Counted from the first letter of the stretch, positions 1 to 7,740 are shown. The stretch: 64,000 nucleotides of DNA from Ideonella sp. (GCF_016702655.1 NZ_JADJDO010000001.1:1-64000); one strand, 5' to 3'. Made by a program: numbers and translations. Notes: generated from the letters alone by a model not told the origin.

Positions 1-1
1 A

Positions 2-528
2 CTCGACGCCGCGGTGCTGGCCGCCTATGGCTGGGGCGATCTGCAATCCGCGCTTGCCGATCACCGCCCCGCAGCGGACGAGGCGCGCGCCGCGGCAGTG
101 GAGACGCTGCTCGAACGCCTGGTCGCGCTCAATGCGAAGCGCGCGGCCGAGGAAGCCGCCGGCACGGTGCGCTGGCTGCGCCCGGAGTTCCAGGCCCGCG
201 CGCACGGGGCGCAGGCCGGCCTGGGCGTGACGGTCCCCTGACAACCGAGCCCGGCGAAGGCGCTGCGGCCCCCGCGGCGACGCCCGCGGCGCCGGTCGCC
301 AAACGACCCTGGCCCGTCGGACTGCCGGAACAGATCAAGGCCGTCGCCGAACTGCTGGCTGCCAGCCCGCAGCCGCTGGCGCTGGCCGACATCGAAGCGC
401 GCTTCCAGGCGCGCGGGCGCTGGCGCGAACGGCTGCCGGTGATCCTCGACACGCTGGGCGCGCTGGGGCGTGCGCGGCCGATCGCCGTCGGGGGTGCGAC
501 GTCAGTCGCGCGCTGGGCAGCGGCCTAG
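2..528 (+). pseudogene. 3' end of a large class I DNA methyltransferase (MmeI/type IIL-like), frameshifted
   Basis: The window opens inside the C-terminus of a DNA methyltransferase. The first frame reads LDAAVLAAYGWGDL, then a LLERLVALNAKRA segment and VRWLRPEFQ, all typical of the tail of large single-chain modification (or restriction-modification) enzymes. That frame stops at 239-241, but coding resumes one frame over from about 241 and runs to a TAG at 526-528, with PWPVGLPEQIKAVAELL and a helical tail ending ARWAAA. The family normally has both parts in one chain. One extra C in the CCCC run at 235-238 would rejoin them. The gene abuts the convergent antitoxin gene with no spacer. Either the gene is broken or this is a base-calling error. 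The catalytic part lies outside the window, so activity cannot be judged. Confidence 0.7.
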
Positions 529-843
529 CTAGCGCGACGAAGCGCTGGCCTGGGCCCCGCCGCCGAGCATGCGCAGCACCGCGGCCGGGTCGCGGTCGAT
601 CAGGTTCAGCAGCACGAGCGCCGGGCCTTGCGGGCTGCGGTCGCCGCGCTCCCAGTGGCGCAGCGTCGCCACCGACACTCCGAAGCGCGCCGCGAACTGA
701 GCCTGGGTGAAGCCCACGCGGCCACGCACCGCCGCCACGTCGACCGGCGCCGGGCGCCACACCTTCACCCCGGACTGCTCGCCCTTGGCGTGGCCGATGG
801 CTTCGGTCAGGCCTTTGCGGATGCTCTCGAATGCCTTGCCCAT
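529..843 (-). CDS. HigA/NadS-type HTH antitoxin
   Basis: A 104-residue DNA-binding protein with one XRE/Cro helix-turn-helix at about residues 45-68 (GFTQAQFAARFGVSVATLRHW). It has the N-terminal MGKAFESIRKGLTEAI arm seen in antitoxins that follow RelE/HigB-like toxins. It starts 4 nt after the toxin stop codon, with GAGAGG at good spacing before the ATG, so the two form one toxin-first operon, the HigBA order. Expected role: bind and neutralise the toxin and repress the shared promoter. Its stop codon touches the stop of the convergent methyltransferase remnant. Confidence 0.85.
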   Translation of the reverse strand: MGKAFESIRKGLTEAIGHAKGEQSGVKVWRPAPVDVAAVRGRVGFTQAQFAARFGVSVATLRHWERGDRSPQGPALVLLNLIDRDPAAVLRMLGGGAQASASSR

Positions 844-847
844 CGTT

Positions 848-1186
848 TCACCTCTCGAACCAGATTTCCACCAGCACGTCCACCAGCGCGGCCACCGCGT
901 TGCGCTCGGCCTTGCTCAGGTTCGCGCGCTCGTTCTTTGCAAACATCGTCAGCAGGTACAGCGGCATGACCTCGCTGTGGAAGTAGTAGATCACGCGCAC
1001 GCCGCCACTCTTGCCTCGGCCGTCGCGTGCCCATCGCAGCTTACGCACGCCGCCGGTGCCTTCGATCAGATCGCCAGCCGCGGGATGCGCCGCCAGATGG
1101 TCAATGATGGCGCGGCGGTCGACCTCCGCCAGCAACTTGCCGGCCCTGCGCAGGTATTCGGGCAGTTCAGCGACGGTCAGCAGCAT
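848..1186 (-). CDS. RelE/HigB-family toxin
   Basis: A 112-residue small basic protein matching the RelE/HigB2 superfamily. It has an N-terminal helix pair, then RKLRWARDGRGKSGGVRVIYY, a strand giving MPLYLLTMFAKNE, and a closing helix. The KLRWAR..GRGKSGGxRVIYY block is the usual signature of this toxin group, which cleaves mRNA, often at the ribosome. It is first in a two-gene operon with the HTH antitoxin 4 nt downstream. A short palindrome sits just upstream of its start and is a likely autoregulatory operator. Confidence 0.85.
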   Translation of the reverse strand: MLLTVAELPEYLRRAGKLLAEVDRRAIIDHLAAHPAAGDLIEGTGGVRKLRWARDGRGKSGGVRVIYYFHSEVMPLYLLTMFAKNERANLSKAERNAVAALVDVLVEIWFER

Positions 1187-1200
1187 CAGGGTGAAGTGTA

Positions 1201-1211
1201 ATCCATTGGAT
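1201..1211. promoter_or_regulatory. Palindrome upstream of the toxin-antitoxin operon (candidate operator)
   Basis: ATCCATTGGAT is an 11-bp perfect palindrome around one central base, placed 14 nt upstream of the toxin ATG in the 48-nt gap after argO. It is flanked by AAGTG on the left and CACTT on the right, extending the dyad. TA antitoxins with an XRE domain typically repress from such sites. Assignment is by position and symmetry only. Confidence 0.4.
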
Positions 1212-1234
1212 CACTTCTTGGGTTGCAAACCACC

Positions 1235-1900
1235 TCACCCCGCGCCATCAAGCGAAGCGCCGCCCAGCGCATGCCGCAGCAGCAGCGCCGCCAGCACGAA
1301 CATCGTCGCGCCGATCAGCAGGTCCAGCCATTGCCAGGCGCGCGGCCGGGCGAACCATGGCGCGAGCCAGCGCGCGCCGAAGCCGAGCAGCACGAACCAG
1401 GCGACGCTCGCGCCGCTGGCGCCGGCGATGAACCAGCCGCGCAGCGCGGGCGGCTGCTGCGCGCCGATGCTGCCGACGAGCAGCACGGTGTCGAGGTACA
1501 CGTGCGGGTTGAGCAGCGTGAACGCGGCGGCCTGCGCCACCGCCGCGCCGCGTGCGAGCGTCGTGCCGCCGGCCGTCGGCACCAGACCGTGCGCCTGCCG
1601 CGCACGCCGCAAGGCCAGCCAGCCGTAGGTGGCGAGGAAGGCCGCGCCGACGAGGGCCAACGCACGCGCCAGCGCCGGTCGCTCGCCGAGGGCCTGTGCC
1701 ATGCCGAGCACGCCCGCGGCGATCAGCACGGCATCCGCCAGCGCGCAGAAGAGCACCACGCTGCCCACGTGCTCGCGCCGCAGTCCCTGGCGCAGCACGA
1801 AGGCGTTCTGCGCGCCGATGGCGACGATGAGGCCGAAGCTCAGCGTCAGGCCCTGGGCGAACACGGCCAGGGCAGAAGGGTCGGCAAGCATCGACGGCAT
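1235..1900 (-). CDS. argO: LysE/ArgO-family amino-acid exporter
   Basis: An integral membrane exporter of the LysE superfamily, about 221 residues and six predicted helices. The N-terminal stretch LSFGLIVAIGAQNAFVLRQG, the LNPHVYLDTVLL motif in the middle and the C-terminal hydrophobic helix are diagnostic of ArgO/YggA, which exports L-arginine and toxic analogues such as canavanine. An in-frame start 23 codons further upstream adds a non-hydrophobic arm not usual in the family. The ATG at 1900 (MPSMLADP) or 1891 is preferred. The gene is co-directional with the TA pair 48 nt downstream. Confidence 0.85.
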   Translation of the reverse strand: MPSMLADPSALAVFAQGLTLSFGLIVAIGAQNAFVLRQGLRREHVGSVVLFCALADAVLIAAGVLGMAQALGERPALARALALVGAAFLATYGWLALRRARQAHGLVPTAGGTTLARGAAVAQAAAFTLLNPHVYLDTVLLVGSIGAQQPPALRGWFIAGASGASVAWFVLLGFGARWLAPWFARPRAWQWLDLLIGATMFVLAALLLRHALGGASLDGAG

Positions 1901-2031
1901 TGTGCCGATGGCCCGACTCGGGGCTGCGAGCGTGGGCGGCCTTGAGCCGACCTTGAAGTCGGCGCGCAAACGTCTGCGCGATCATGGAGCCTCGCGCCAC
2001 GGTTGCACCGTCATCAACCGACCACCCGCTG

Positions 2032-2865
2032 TCAGCGAGGCCAGTGCACCCCGCTGCGCTCCAGGCTCGCCGCGAGCATCAGCGCCGCCTCCAGCGTGAA
2101 GCAGCCGTCGGCGATCCGGCGCAGGAGCAGGTCCGTCGCGAGACAGTCGAAGCGCTCGACCTCGCCGTCCTCGTTGCGCGGCTCGAGTTCGGCCGGCACG
2201 ACGGCCTCGAAGACCTCGATGCGCTCGACCATGTAGCCCTCGGCCACCGGGCGGCGGATCGTCAGGCGATCGGCGGGGCGCAGTTCGCGCAGGTCGGCGA
2301 CGCGCAGGCCGGCTTCTTCCTGCGTCTCGCGCGCGAGTGCGTCGGCGTCGGTTTCGCCGGCGGCGACGAGCCCGCCGACCAGCGTGTCCCACTGGCCCGG
2401 ATCGGTGGCCTTGTCGAGCGCGCGCTGCTGCACCCACACGCGGCCGAGCGGCGTGAAGGCAATCAGGTGCACCGCACGGGTCGTGATGCCGAGCGGGCGC
2501 ACCGCCGATCGTTCGATGCGCGCGAGCGGCGTTGCATCGGCGTCGTCGAGCGCGGTCACCGCGAGCAATTCGTCGCGCCAGCGATGCGAGAGCCCGTGGT
2601 CGTGCAGCCAGCGCGCGATGCGTTCGAGCCCTTCCTCGGCATTGCCCGTCACGCACTCGACACCGTCGCGCGCGCGCAGCGGCAGCCCGGCGTCGCGCAA
2701 GCGCGCGGCCAGCGCCGGCTCGATCGAACCGACGACCGGCGCGCCGGGTGCGCGATCGAGGTGCAGCGCAACGCGCGGCCGCGCGGGCGGCAGCGCCGCG
2801 CGCACGGCCAGCGCCTGCCACCAGTCGGGCAGCGCGAGGCGGGCCGTGGCGTCGGGTATCGGCAT
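2032..2865 (-). CDS. NUDIX hydrolase with N-terminal DUF4743-like region
   Basis: A 277-residue protein. A perfect Nudix box lies at about residues 165-187 (GX5E, then RETQEEAGL), which binds Mg2+ and hydrolyses nucleoside diphosphate-linked substrates. The roughly 120-residue N-terminal half resembles the region found ahead of the Nudix fold in thiamine-pyrophosphokinase-associated and Nudt-type hydrolases. The start at 2865 (MPIPDATAR) is chosen because the longer in-frame extension crosses the divergent crotonase gene. Substrate is not predictable. It is divergent from the crotonase/SDR pair with 43 nt between starts. Confidence 0.8.
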   Translation of the reverse strand: MPIPDATARLALPDWWQALAVRAALPPARPRVALHLDRAPGAPVVGSIEPALAARLRDAGLPLRARDGVECVTGNAEEGLERIARWLHDHGLSHRWRDELLAVTALDDADATPLARIERSAVRPLGITTRAVHLIAFTPLGRVWVQQRALDKATDPGQWDTLVGGLVAAGETDADALARETQEEAGLRVADLRELRPADRLTIRRPVAEGYMVERIEVFEAVVPAELEPRNEDGEVERFDCLATDLLLRRIADGCFTLEAALMLAASLERSGVHWPR

Positions 2866-2908
2866 GGCGGCATGGTGGCACACTCGCCGCCGAGGAGGCG
2901 AGACCGCG

Positions 2909-3703
2909 ATGACCCCTGCCCTGATGACCCGGCTCGACGGCGGCGTGCTGACGCTGACGATGAACCGCCCCGACAAGCGCAACGCGCTCAACCCGGAGAT
3001 GATGCAGGCGCTGCTCGACGCGCTGCGCGACGCGGCGGGCAATGCCGCGGTCAAGGTTCTTGTGCTCACCGGCGCCGGCGACGCGTTCTGCGCCGGCGGC
3101 GACGTCGGCGCGATGGCGTCGGGCAATCTCTTCGCCGCGAGCTATGAGGCGAGCGTCGACATCCTGCGCCAGAAGATGGAGGCGCCGCGCCTGCTGCACG
3201 AACTGGGCAAGCCGACGATCGCGCGCGTGCGCGGCGCGGCGGCGGGCGCGGGCCTGTCGCTGGCGCTGGCCTGCGACCTGCGCATTGCCGACGAGACGGC
3301 GCAGTTCGTCACCGCCTTCGCCAAGGTCGGTGCGTCGGGCGACTACGGCGGCAGCTGGTTCCTCGCGCGGCTGGTCGGCGTGGCCAAGGCCAAGGAGCTG
3401 TACTTCACGTCGCCGCGCGTCGGCGCGCGCGAGGCGCTCGCGCTCGGCATCGTCAACCGCGTCGTCGCCGACGGCGAGCTCGACGCCGCAGTCGACGCGC
3501 TCGTCGGCAGCCTGGCCGCCGGCCCGTCGATCGCGCTCAACTACATGAAGCGCAACTTCAACGCCGTCGCCGACGGCCTGCCGCTCGCCGCGCTGCTCGA
3601 CCTCGAGGCGGCGCGCATGGTGCGCAGCATGCAGACCGCCGACCACCGCGAGGCGGCGCGCGCCTTCGTCGAGAAGCGCGCGCCGCGCTTCAGCGGGGAG
3701 TGA
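2909..3703 (+). CDS. Enoyl-CoA hydratase/isomerase (crotonase) family protein
   Basis: A 264-residue crotonase-fold protein acting on acyl-CoA thioesters. It shows the N-terminal TLTMNRPDKRNALNPEM strand, the CAGGDV oxyanion-loop region and GAAAGAGLSLALACDLRIA. The two catalytic glutamates of classical hydratases are not evident: the first position reads GLSLA, and the second region reads KVGASGDYGGSW, with an Asp in the place used by PaaG-type isomerases. An isomerase or another crotonase reaction is therefore more likely than plain hydration. GAGGAGG lies before the ATG. It forms a pair with the SDR gene, whose start follows 2 nt after its stop. Confidence 0.8.
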   Translation: MTPALMTRLDGGVLTLTMNRPDKRNALNPEMMQALLDALRDAAGNAAVKVLVLTGAGDAFCAGGDVGAMASGNLFAASYEASVDILRQKMEAPRLLHELGKPTIARVRGAAAGAGLSLALACDLRIADETAQFVTAFAKVGASGDYGGSWFLARLVGVAKAKELYFTSPRVGAREALALGIVNRVVADGELDAAVDALVGSLAAGPSIALNYMKRNFNAVADGLPLAALLDLEAARMVRSMQTADHREAARAFVEKRAPRFSGE

Positions 3704-3705
3704 CG

Positions 3706-4476
3706 ATGGACTGGCGCGGCAAGGTCGTCATCGTCACCGGCTCGGGCACCGGCGTGGGCGCGGCGTGCGCGCGCCTGCTCGCCACCCACGGCGCGCGCGT
3801 CGTCGTCAACTACAGCCGCAGCGAGCAGGCCGCGGCAGACACCGCGAAAGCCTGCCGCGCGGCGGGCGGCGAGGCGATCGTCGTCCAGGCCGACGTCGCG
3901 CAGGATGCCGATTGCCTGCGCCTCGCCCAGGCCGCGCAGGACGCCTGGGGCCGCATCGACGGCCTCGTCAACAACGCCGGCACGACGCGCTTCGTCGGCC
4001 TGCGCAATCTGGACGGACTCGCGGCCGAGGACTTCCAGCGCATCTACGCCGTCAACGTGGTCGGCGCCTTCCAGATGGCGCGCGCCTGTGCCGCGGCGCT
4101 GCGTGCGACGCGCGGCGCGATCGTCAACGTGTCGTCGCGATCGACGCATGACGGCACCGGCTCGAGCCTCGCCTACGCCTGCTCCAAGGGCGCGCTCAAC
4201 ACGCTGACGCTCGGCCTCGCGAAGGCGCTCGGGCCCGAGGTGCGCGTCAATGCCGTGCTGCCCGGGCTGATCGACTCGCGCTGGCTGCGCGAGGGCTGGG
4301 GCGAAGAGGTCTACGAGCGCGTCGCGACCACCTACAAGGCGCAGTCGGCGCTGCAGGACACGCTCACGCCCGAAGACGTTGCCGAGAGCATCGTCGCCCT
4401 GCTCGCGCTGCCCAAGACGACCGGCGAGCGCCTGACAGTCGACGCCGGCCGGCTGCTCGGCGTCGCGCCGGGCTGA
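3706..4476 (+). CDS. Short-chain dehydrogenase/reductase (SDR)
   Basis: A 256-residue classical SDR. The cofactor motif TGSGTGVG lies at residues 11-18, NNAG at 89-92, catalytic Ser at 144, and Tyr157-x3-Lys161 (YACSK). It reduces or oxidises a carbonyl/alcohol using NAD(P)(H). The ATG at 3706 has GGGGAG from the end of the crotonase gene as its ribosome site. Translation is probably coupled to the crotonase, so the pair may catalyse successive steps on an acyl-CoA or related substrate. Substrate unknown. A palindromic repeat follows the stop. Confidence 0.85.
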   Translation: MDWRGKVVIVTGSGTGVGAACARLLATHGARVVVNYSRSEQAAADTAKACRAAGGEAIVVQADVAQDADCLRLAQAAQDAWGRIDGLVNNAGTTRFVGLRNLDGLAAEDFQRIYAVNVVGAFQMARACAAALRATRGAIVNVSSRSTHDGTGSSLAYACSKGALNTLTLGLAKALGPEVRVNAVLPGLIDSRWLREGWGEEVYERVATTYKAQSALQDTLTPEDVAESIVALLALPKTTGERLTVDAGRLLGVAPG

Positions 4477-4506
4477 CCGCGATCGCGCAGCGGTCAACCC
4501 GGTCGC

Positions 4507-4586
4507 GCGCCGGGCCGCCCAAGCCGACCGGGCGCCCCTCGCCCCGCCAGCGGGATGCAGCGAACGCAGGGAGCTTGGGGCCGTCA
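4507..4586 (-). repeat. Dispersed palindromic intergenic repeat, copy 1
   Basis: Read on the minus strand, this begins at the rsgA stop codon with TGACGGCCCCAAGCTC. It continues through CTGCGTTCGCTGC and a G/C-run centre and ends with CGGCTTGGGCGGCCCGGCG. The CCCCAAGC and GCTTGGG arms can pair into a long hairpin. It closely matches the element after yajQ (28364-28432) and fills the convergent gap between the SDR and rsgA genes. Confidence 0.75.
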
Positions 4587-5672
4587 ACTCACCTCGCGCT
4601 TGGCCTTGGCGCGCGCGTGGCCGGCGCGGCCGCGTGCCTTCCATTGCGCGACCTGCTGCTGGCGCTCGAGCACCGTCATCGTGTCGCGGCGCGCCTCGCG
4701 CAGCAGCTTGTGGTAGTTGCGCAACCGGTCCGGCGCAACGCCTGCGCGCACCGCGCAGCCGGGCTCGTCGCCATGGCGGCAGTCGCGAAACCGGCAGTCC
4801 AACGCCAGTGACTCGATGTCGCCGAAGCTGAGCGCAAGCGCTGCCTCGTCGGCATCCGGCCGCAGCGCGCGCAGCCCCGGCGTGTCGATCACGCAGGCAC
4901 CACCGGGCAGGCAGTGCAGCGAGCGCGCGGTCGTCGTGTGCTTGCCGCGGCTGTCGTGCTCGCGCACCGCGCCGGTGTCCTGCACCGCGGCACCGATCAA
5001 GGTATTGGTCAGTGTCGACTTGCCCGCGCCCGACGAGCCGAGCACGACCGCCGTCTGCCCGGCGCCGAGGTAGGGTGCGAGCTGGGCCGCAGCGTCGGGC
5101 GAACGTGCATCGACGATCACGAGCGGCAGGCTCGCCGCAAAGCGTGCGCGCATGCCGCCGATGGCGGATTCGATCTCCGCTGCGGATGCGACATCGGCCT
5201 TGGTGAGCACGATCACGGGCACCAGGTCGCTCGCGTGCACGAGCGCCAGATAGCGCTCGAGGCGGCGCAGGTTGAAGTCGTCGCCCAGCCCCATCACGAG
5301 CAGCGCGGTGTCGGCGTTGCTGACAACCGGATGGCGTCGGCCGTCGGCATCGCGCCGCGCGACGTGGCGCAGCGGCGTGAGGTGCCGGTGCAACCACCAG
5401 GCGCCGTGCGCATCTGGCTGCGCAAGCACCCAGTCGCCGACCGCCAGGCCGGTCTCGGCCTCGGCCAGGTCGCGCAACACGCGCGGCAGCACCCTGGCGC
5501 TCGACTCGGCCAGGCCGTCGTGCAGCGTCACGGTCTCGCGGTGGACCTCGGCCACGCGCACGAGGCGCTGTGCAGGGTCGGGTTGGTCTTCGGCCAGCAG
5601 CGCCAGCAGGTGCTGGACCAGGGCCGGGGTCATGCCGATCGAGCGCAGGCGCTCGAAGTCGATAGTGAGCAT
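4584..5672 (-). CDS. rsgA: Ribosome small subunit-dependent GTPase A
   Basis: A 362-residue circularly permuted GTPase that assists late 30S maturation. Motifs appear in the permuted order: G4 TKAD at residues 157-160, G1 GSSGAGKST at 212-220, G3 DTPG at 263-266. The C-terminal zinc site follows (Cys293, Cys298, His300, Cys306). An N-terminal OB-fold region precedes the G domain. The start MLTIDFERLR at 5672 is chosen over longer frames because upstream residues are low-complexity and atypical. A consensus-like promoter lies about 300 nt upstream on the same strand. Confidence 0.93.
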   Translation of the reverse strand: MLTIDFERLRSIGMTPALVQHLLALLAEDQPDPAQRLVRVAEVHRETVTLHDGLAESSARVLPRVLRDLAEAETGLAVGDWVLAQPDAHGAWWLHRHLTPLRHVARRDADGRRHPVVSNADTALLVMGLGDDFNLRRLERYLALVHASDLVPVIVLTKADVASAAEIESAIGGMRARFAASLPLVIVDARSPDAAAQLAPYLGAGQTAVVLGSSGAGKSTLTNTLIGAAVQDTGAVREHDSRGKHTTTARSLHCLPGGACVIDTPGLRALRPDADEAALALSFGDIESLALDCRFRDCRHGDEPGCAVRAGVAPDRLRNYHKLLREARRDTMTVLERQQQVAQWKARGRAGHARAKAKREVS

Positions 5673-5810
5673 GGGTGAATGAGTCTCGCAGACAGACGCC
5701 CGCGCAGCATGGCTGCGACGGGCCGGACGATCCACCCCGCGCCGCACGCGGCGGGCGGCGAAGCGATCGGTTGCAGGAACCCGTCGGCCGCGCGCAACGC
5801 GGCATGCGTA

Positions 5811-5894
5811 TCAGGGGCAGCCGGGGGGCTGGCGCGCTATCAGCGAAGCGCGGAGCTGGCGGCCGACGAGCAGGCGGTGTCAGATGCAGTCATG
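5811..5894 (-). CDS. Candidate 27-residue leader peptide upstream of rsgA
   Basis: A very short open frame (starts MTASEHRLLVGRQLRASL, ends QPPGCP). Its ATG is preceded by GAGGAGGAG at ideal spacing, one of the best ribosome sites in the window. A TTGACA promoter lies about 70-100 nt upstream, and the rsgA start is 139 nt downstream. It could be a translated leader that controls downstream expression, or a chance frame. No family is recognised, and the sequence alone does not prove translation. Confidence 0.35.
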
Positions 5895-5964
5895 GCGCTC
5901 CTCCTCGTGGCAAGTGGCTGATGGGACCAGCCGCGATGACCGCGCTGGAACTTCGAAGGCGCGC

Positions 5965-5993
5965 AGTGTTCCATTGCTTCGGCGGGTTGTCAA
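5965..5993 (-). promoter_or_regulatory. Sigma-70-like promoter on the minus strand
   Basis: On the minus strand a perfect -35 TTGACA (5988-5993) is followed by exactly 17 nt and an AACACT -10 (5965-5970). Transcription would begin near 5958, run through the 27-codon frame, and continue into rsgA. It is the best promoter match noticed by eye in the window. Confidence 0.55.
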
Positions 5994-5994
5994 A

Positions 5995-6038
5995 TTGCGG
6001 TCGCGTTTTGTTGCGGTCGCGTTTTTGCGGTCGTGTTC
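5995..6038 (+). repeat. Three direct repeats of TTGCGGTCGCGTTT
   Basis: Units at 5995-6008, 6011-6024 and 6025-6038. The first two are identical and the third reads TTGCGGTCGTGTTC. Spacing is 16 then 14 bp. The array lies immediately beside the -35 box of the minus-strand promoter, so it could be a set of regulator sites or a slippage-prone repeat. Confidence 0.7.
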
Positions 6039-6184
6039 GGCGTCCCTCCGATCACTTTCCCGAATGCCCACGCTTGCGTCAGAGTGGAGTGGCCCCATGT
6101 AGCATGGCGTTGCCGAGCGTGGTGAATAACGTACGCGTCTGGAACCGGTACGATCGGCGATCGCTTCCCTGGAGTAATGACTCG

Positions 6185-7060
6185 ATGAAGAACCTCTTGC
6201 TGAGCTTTGTCGTCGCCCTGTGCGGCCTGAGTTTCGTTGCGCTCGACGCGCAGGCCAAGCGCCTCGGCGGCGGCAGCTCTTCGGGCATGCAGCGCCAGAT
6301 GCCTGCCAAGCCTGCGCAGACCACGCCGCCCGCACAGCAGGCGGCGCCAACTTCTCCCGGGGCCGCCGCCGGGACGGCTGCTGCAGCGGGCAAGCGCTCT
6401 TGGCTGGGTCCGATCGCAGGCCTCGCCGCCGGCCTCGGGCTGGCCGCGCTGATGAGCCACCTCGGCTTCGGCGAGGAGTTCGCCAACATGATCATGCTGG
6501 CGCTGCTGGCCGTGGCCGCGTTCGTGCTGGTGCGCTGGCTGCTGCGCCGCTTCGGCCCGGCAGCACAGCCCGCGCAGCCTGCCCGAGGGCTTCAGTTTGC
6601 CGGCGCCGGCAACCCCGCAATGACCCTGCCCACCCACGCCTCAGCGGGCAGTGCCGCCATGCCGGCCGCAGCGGCCGCTTCGTCGCTGCCGGCAGGCTTC
6701 GACAGCGCCGCCTTCGAGCGCATCGCCAAGCTGATTTTCATCCGCATGCAGGCCGCCAACGACAAGGCCGACCTCGAAGACCTGCGCCAGTTCGCGACGC
6801 CCGAGATGTTCGCCGTGTTCAAGCTCGAGTTGCAGGATCGAGGCGACCAGGGGCAGCAGACCGACGTCGTCCAGCTCGCAGCCGAGGTGGTCGACTTCGC
6901 CCAGGAGGATGCGCGCCAGATCGTCAGCGTGCGCTTCCACGGCCTGATCCGCGAAGTCAAGGACGGTGCCGCGGCGCCGTTCGACGAGATCTGGCATCTC
7001 GTCAAGCCGGTTGACGGCAGCCGCGAGTGGGCGATCGCCGGGATCACCCAGAACGGCTGA
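6185..7060 (+). CDS. Tim44-like domain membrane protein
   Basis: A 291-residue protein. It has an N-terminal signal or anchor (LLLSFVVALCGLSFVALDAQA), a Pro/Ala/Gln-rich linker, two hydrophobic stretches at about residues 75-90 and 100-118, and a C-terminal Tim44/TimA-like alpha-beta domain from about residue 180 (LIFIRMQAANDKADLEDLRQF to the end). Bacterial members sit in the inner membrane. Their role is unclear, and links to membrane protein assembly are by analogy with mitochondria. The ATG at 6185 begins the signal sequence. The gene is convergent with the UspA gene, with only 3 nt between stops. Confidence 0.8.
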   Translation: MKNLLLSFVVALCGLSFVALDAQAKRLGGGSSSGMQRQMPAKPAQTTPPAQQAAPTSPGAAAGTAAAAGKRSWLGPIAGLAAGLGLAALMSHLGFGEEFANMIMLALLAVAAFVLVRWLLRRFGPAAQPAQPARGLQFAGAGNPAMTLPTHASAGSAAMPAAAAASSLPAGFDSAAFERIAKLIFIRMQAANDKADLEDLRQFATPEMFAVFKLELQDRGDQGQQTDVVQLAAEVVDFAQEDARQIVSVRFHGLIREVKDGAAAPFDEIWHLVKPVDGSREWAIAGITQNG

Positions 7061-7063
7061 CTC

Positions 7064-7525
7064 TCAGGCCTTCGCCGCTTCCTTCGCACGCACCAGCAAT
7101 ACCGGCACCGGCGCCAGGCGCACGATCATCTCGGCGTCGCTGCCGAGCAGCATCCGGCCGACGCCGCGCCGGCCATGCGTGCCGAGCACGATGAGGTCTG
7201 CGCGCCAGGACTTGGCCTGATCGACGACCTGGTCGCAGATGCGGCCGGCGAGGCTGTCGCAGAGCACGCTGTCGACCGGCACGCCGGCCTTCTCGGCGCG
7301 CGCCCTGGCCTTGGCCAGCAGTCTTGCGCCACCTTCACGCAGCAGCTGCATCATGTCGCCGGTCATCATCGTCGCCGCCTCGAGGCCCGAGGCGAGCGCG
7401 AGTTCGTCGACGACGTGCATCAGGCGCAGGCGCGCGCCAGTCAGGCGGGCGAGCTTGATCGCCTCCTGCAGGCCGCGCGACGAGGTCGGGCTGCCGTCCA
7501 CGGGAACGAGGATTCGGTTGTACAT
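7064..7525 (-). CDS. Universal stress protein, ATP-binding (UspA) type
   Basis: A 153-residue single Usp domain. MYNRILVPVDGSPTS begins the first strand, and the ATP-binding motif G2xG9xGS is intact near the C-terminus (GTHGRRGVGRMLLGS), followed by PVPVLLVR. It is predicted cytoplasmic and stress-related, probably dimeric. No operon partner is apparent. The upstream 230 nt contain a diverged copy of the dispersed palindromic repeat. Confidence 0.9.
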   Translation of the reverse strand: MYNRILVPVDGSPTSSRGLQEAIKLARLTGARLRLMHVVDELALASGLEAATMMTGDMMQLLREGGARLLAKARARAEKAGVPVDSVLCDSLAGRICDQVVDQAKSWRADLIVLGTHGRRGVGRMLLGSDAEMIVRLAPVPVLLVRAKEAAKA

Positions 7526-7663
7526 GGCGGTCTTTCGTGACGGGAAGAGTGCGGGCCGGCCGGGCCGGGATCGTCATCGTCGCGCAGCAGGCGCGCGCGG
7601 GCACTGACGGGCGTCAGTATCGGGCCGTTCGCCCAGGGCTGGGCGATACTTCAGCCTGACGCA

Positions 7664-7740
7664 GTGCAGTCGCCGCCGGGCCACCCCACGGCGGCGACGT
7701 CCCCCGGGGAGGGCCGACGCCGAAGGCGCCTCGGGGACCA
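7664..7740 (-). repeat. Dispersed palindromic intergenic repeat, diverged copy
   Basis: Read on the minus strand it runs from GGTCCCCGAGGCGCCTTCGG to TGGGGTGGCCCGGCGGCGAC. It shares the GGGG-GGCCCGGCG end and central G/C runs with the better copies. It lies directly upstream of the ribosome site of the small Lys-rich gene. Assignment is weaker than for the other copies. Confidence 0.4.

Larger units (their letters stand above)
5673..6184. other. 512-nt divergent intergenic region between rsgA and the Tim44-like gene
   Basis: No full-length gene is recognised. The region holds a good minus-strand promoter (5965-5993), a 27-codon open frame with a strong ribosome site (5811-5894), and a three-unit direct repeat (5995-6038). 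The right part, 6040-6184, is less GC-rich and probably carries the promoter of the Tim44-like gene. A weak TACGAT at 6149-6154 is a possible -10 box. Confidence 0.6.
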
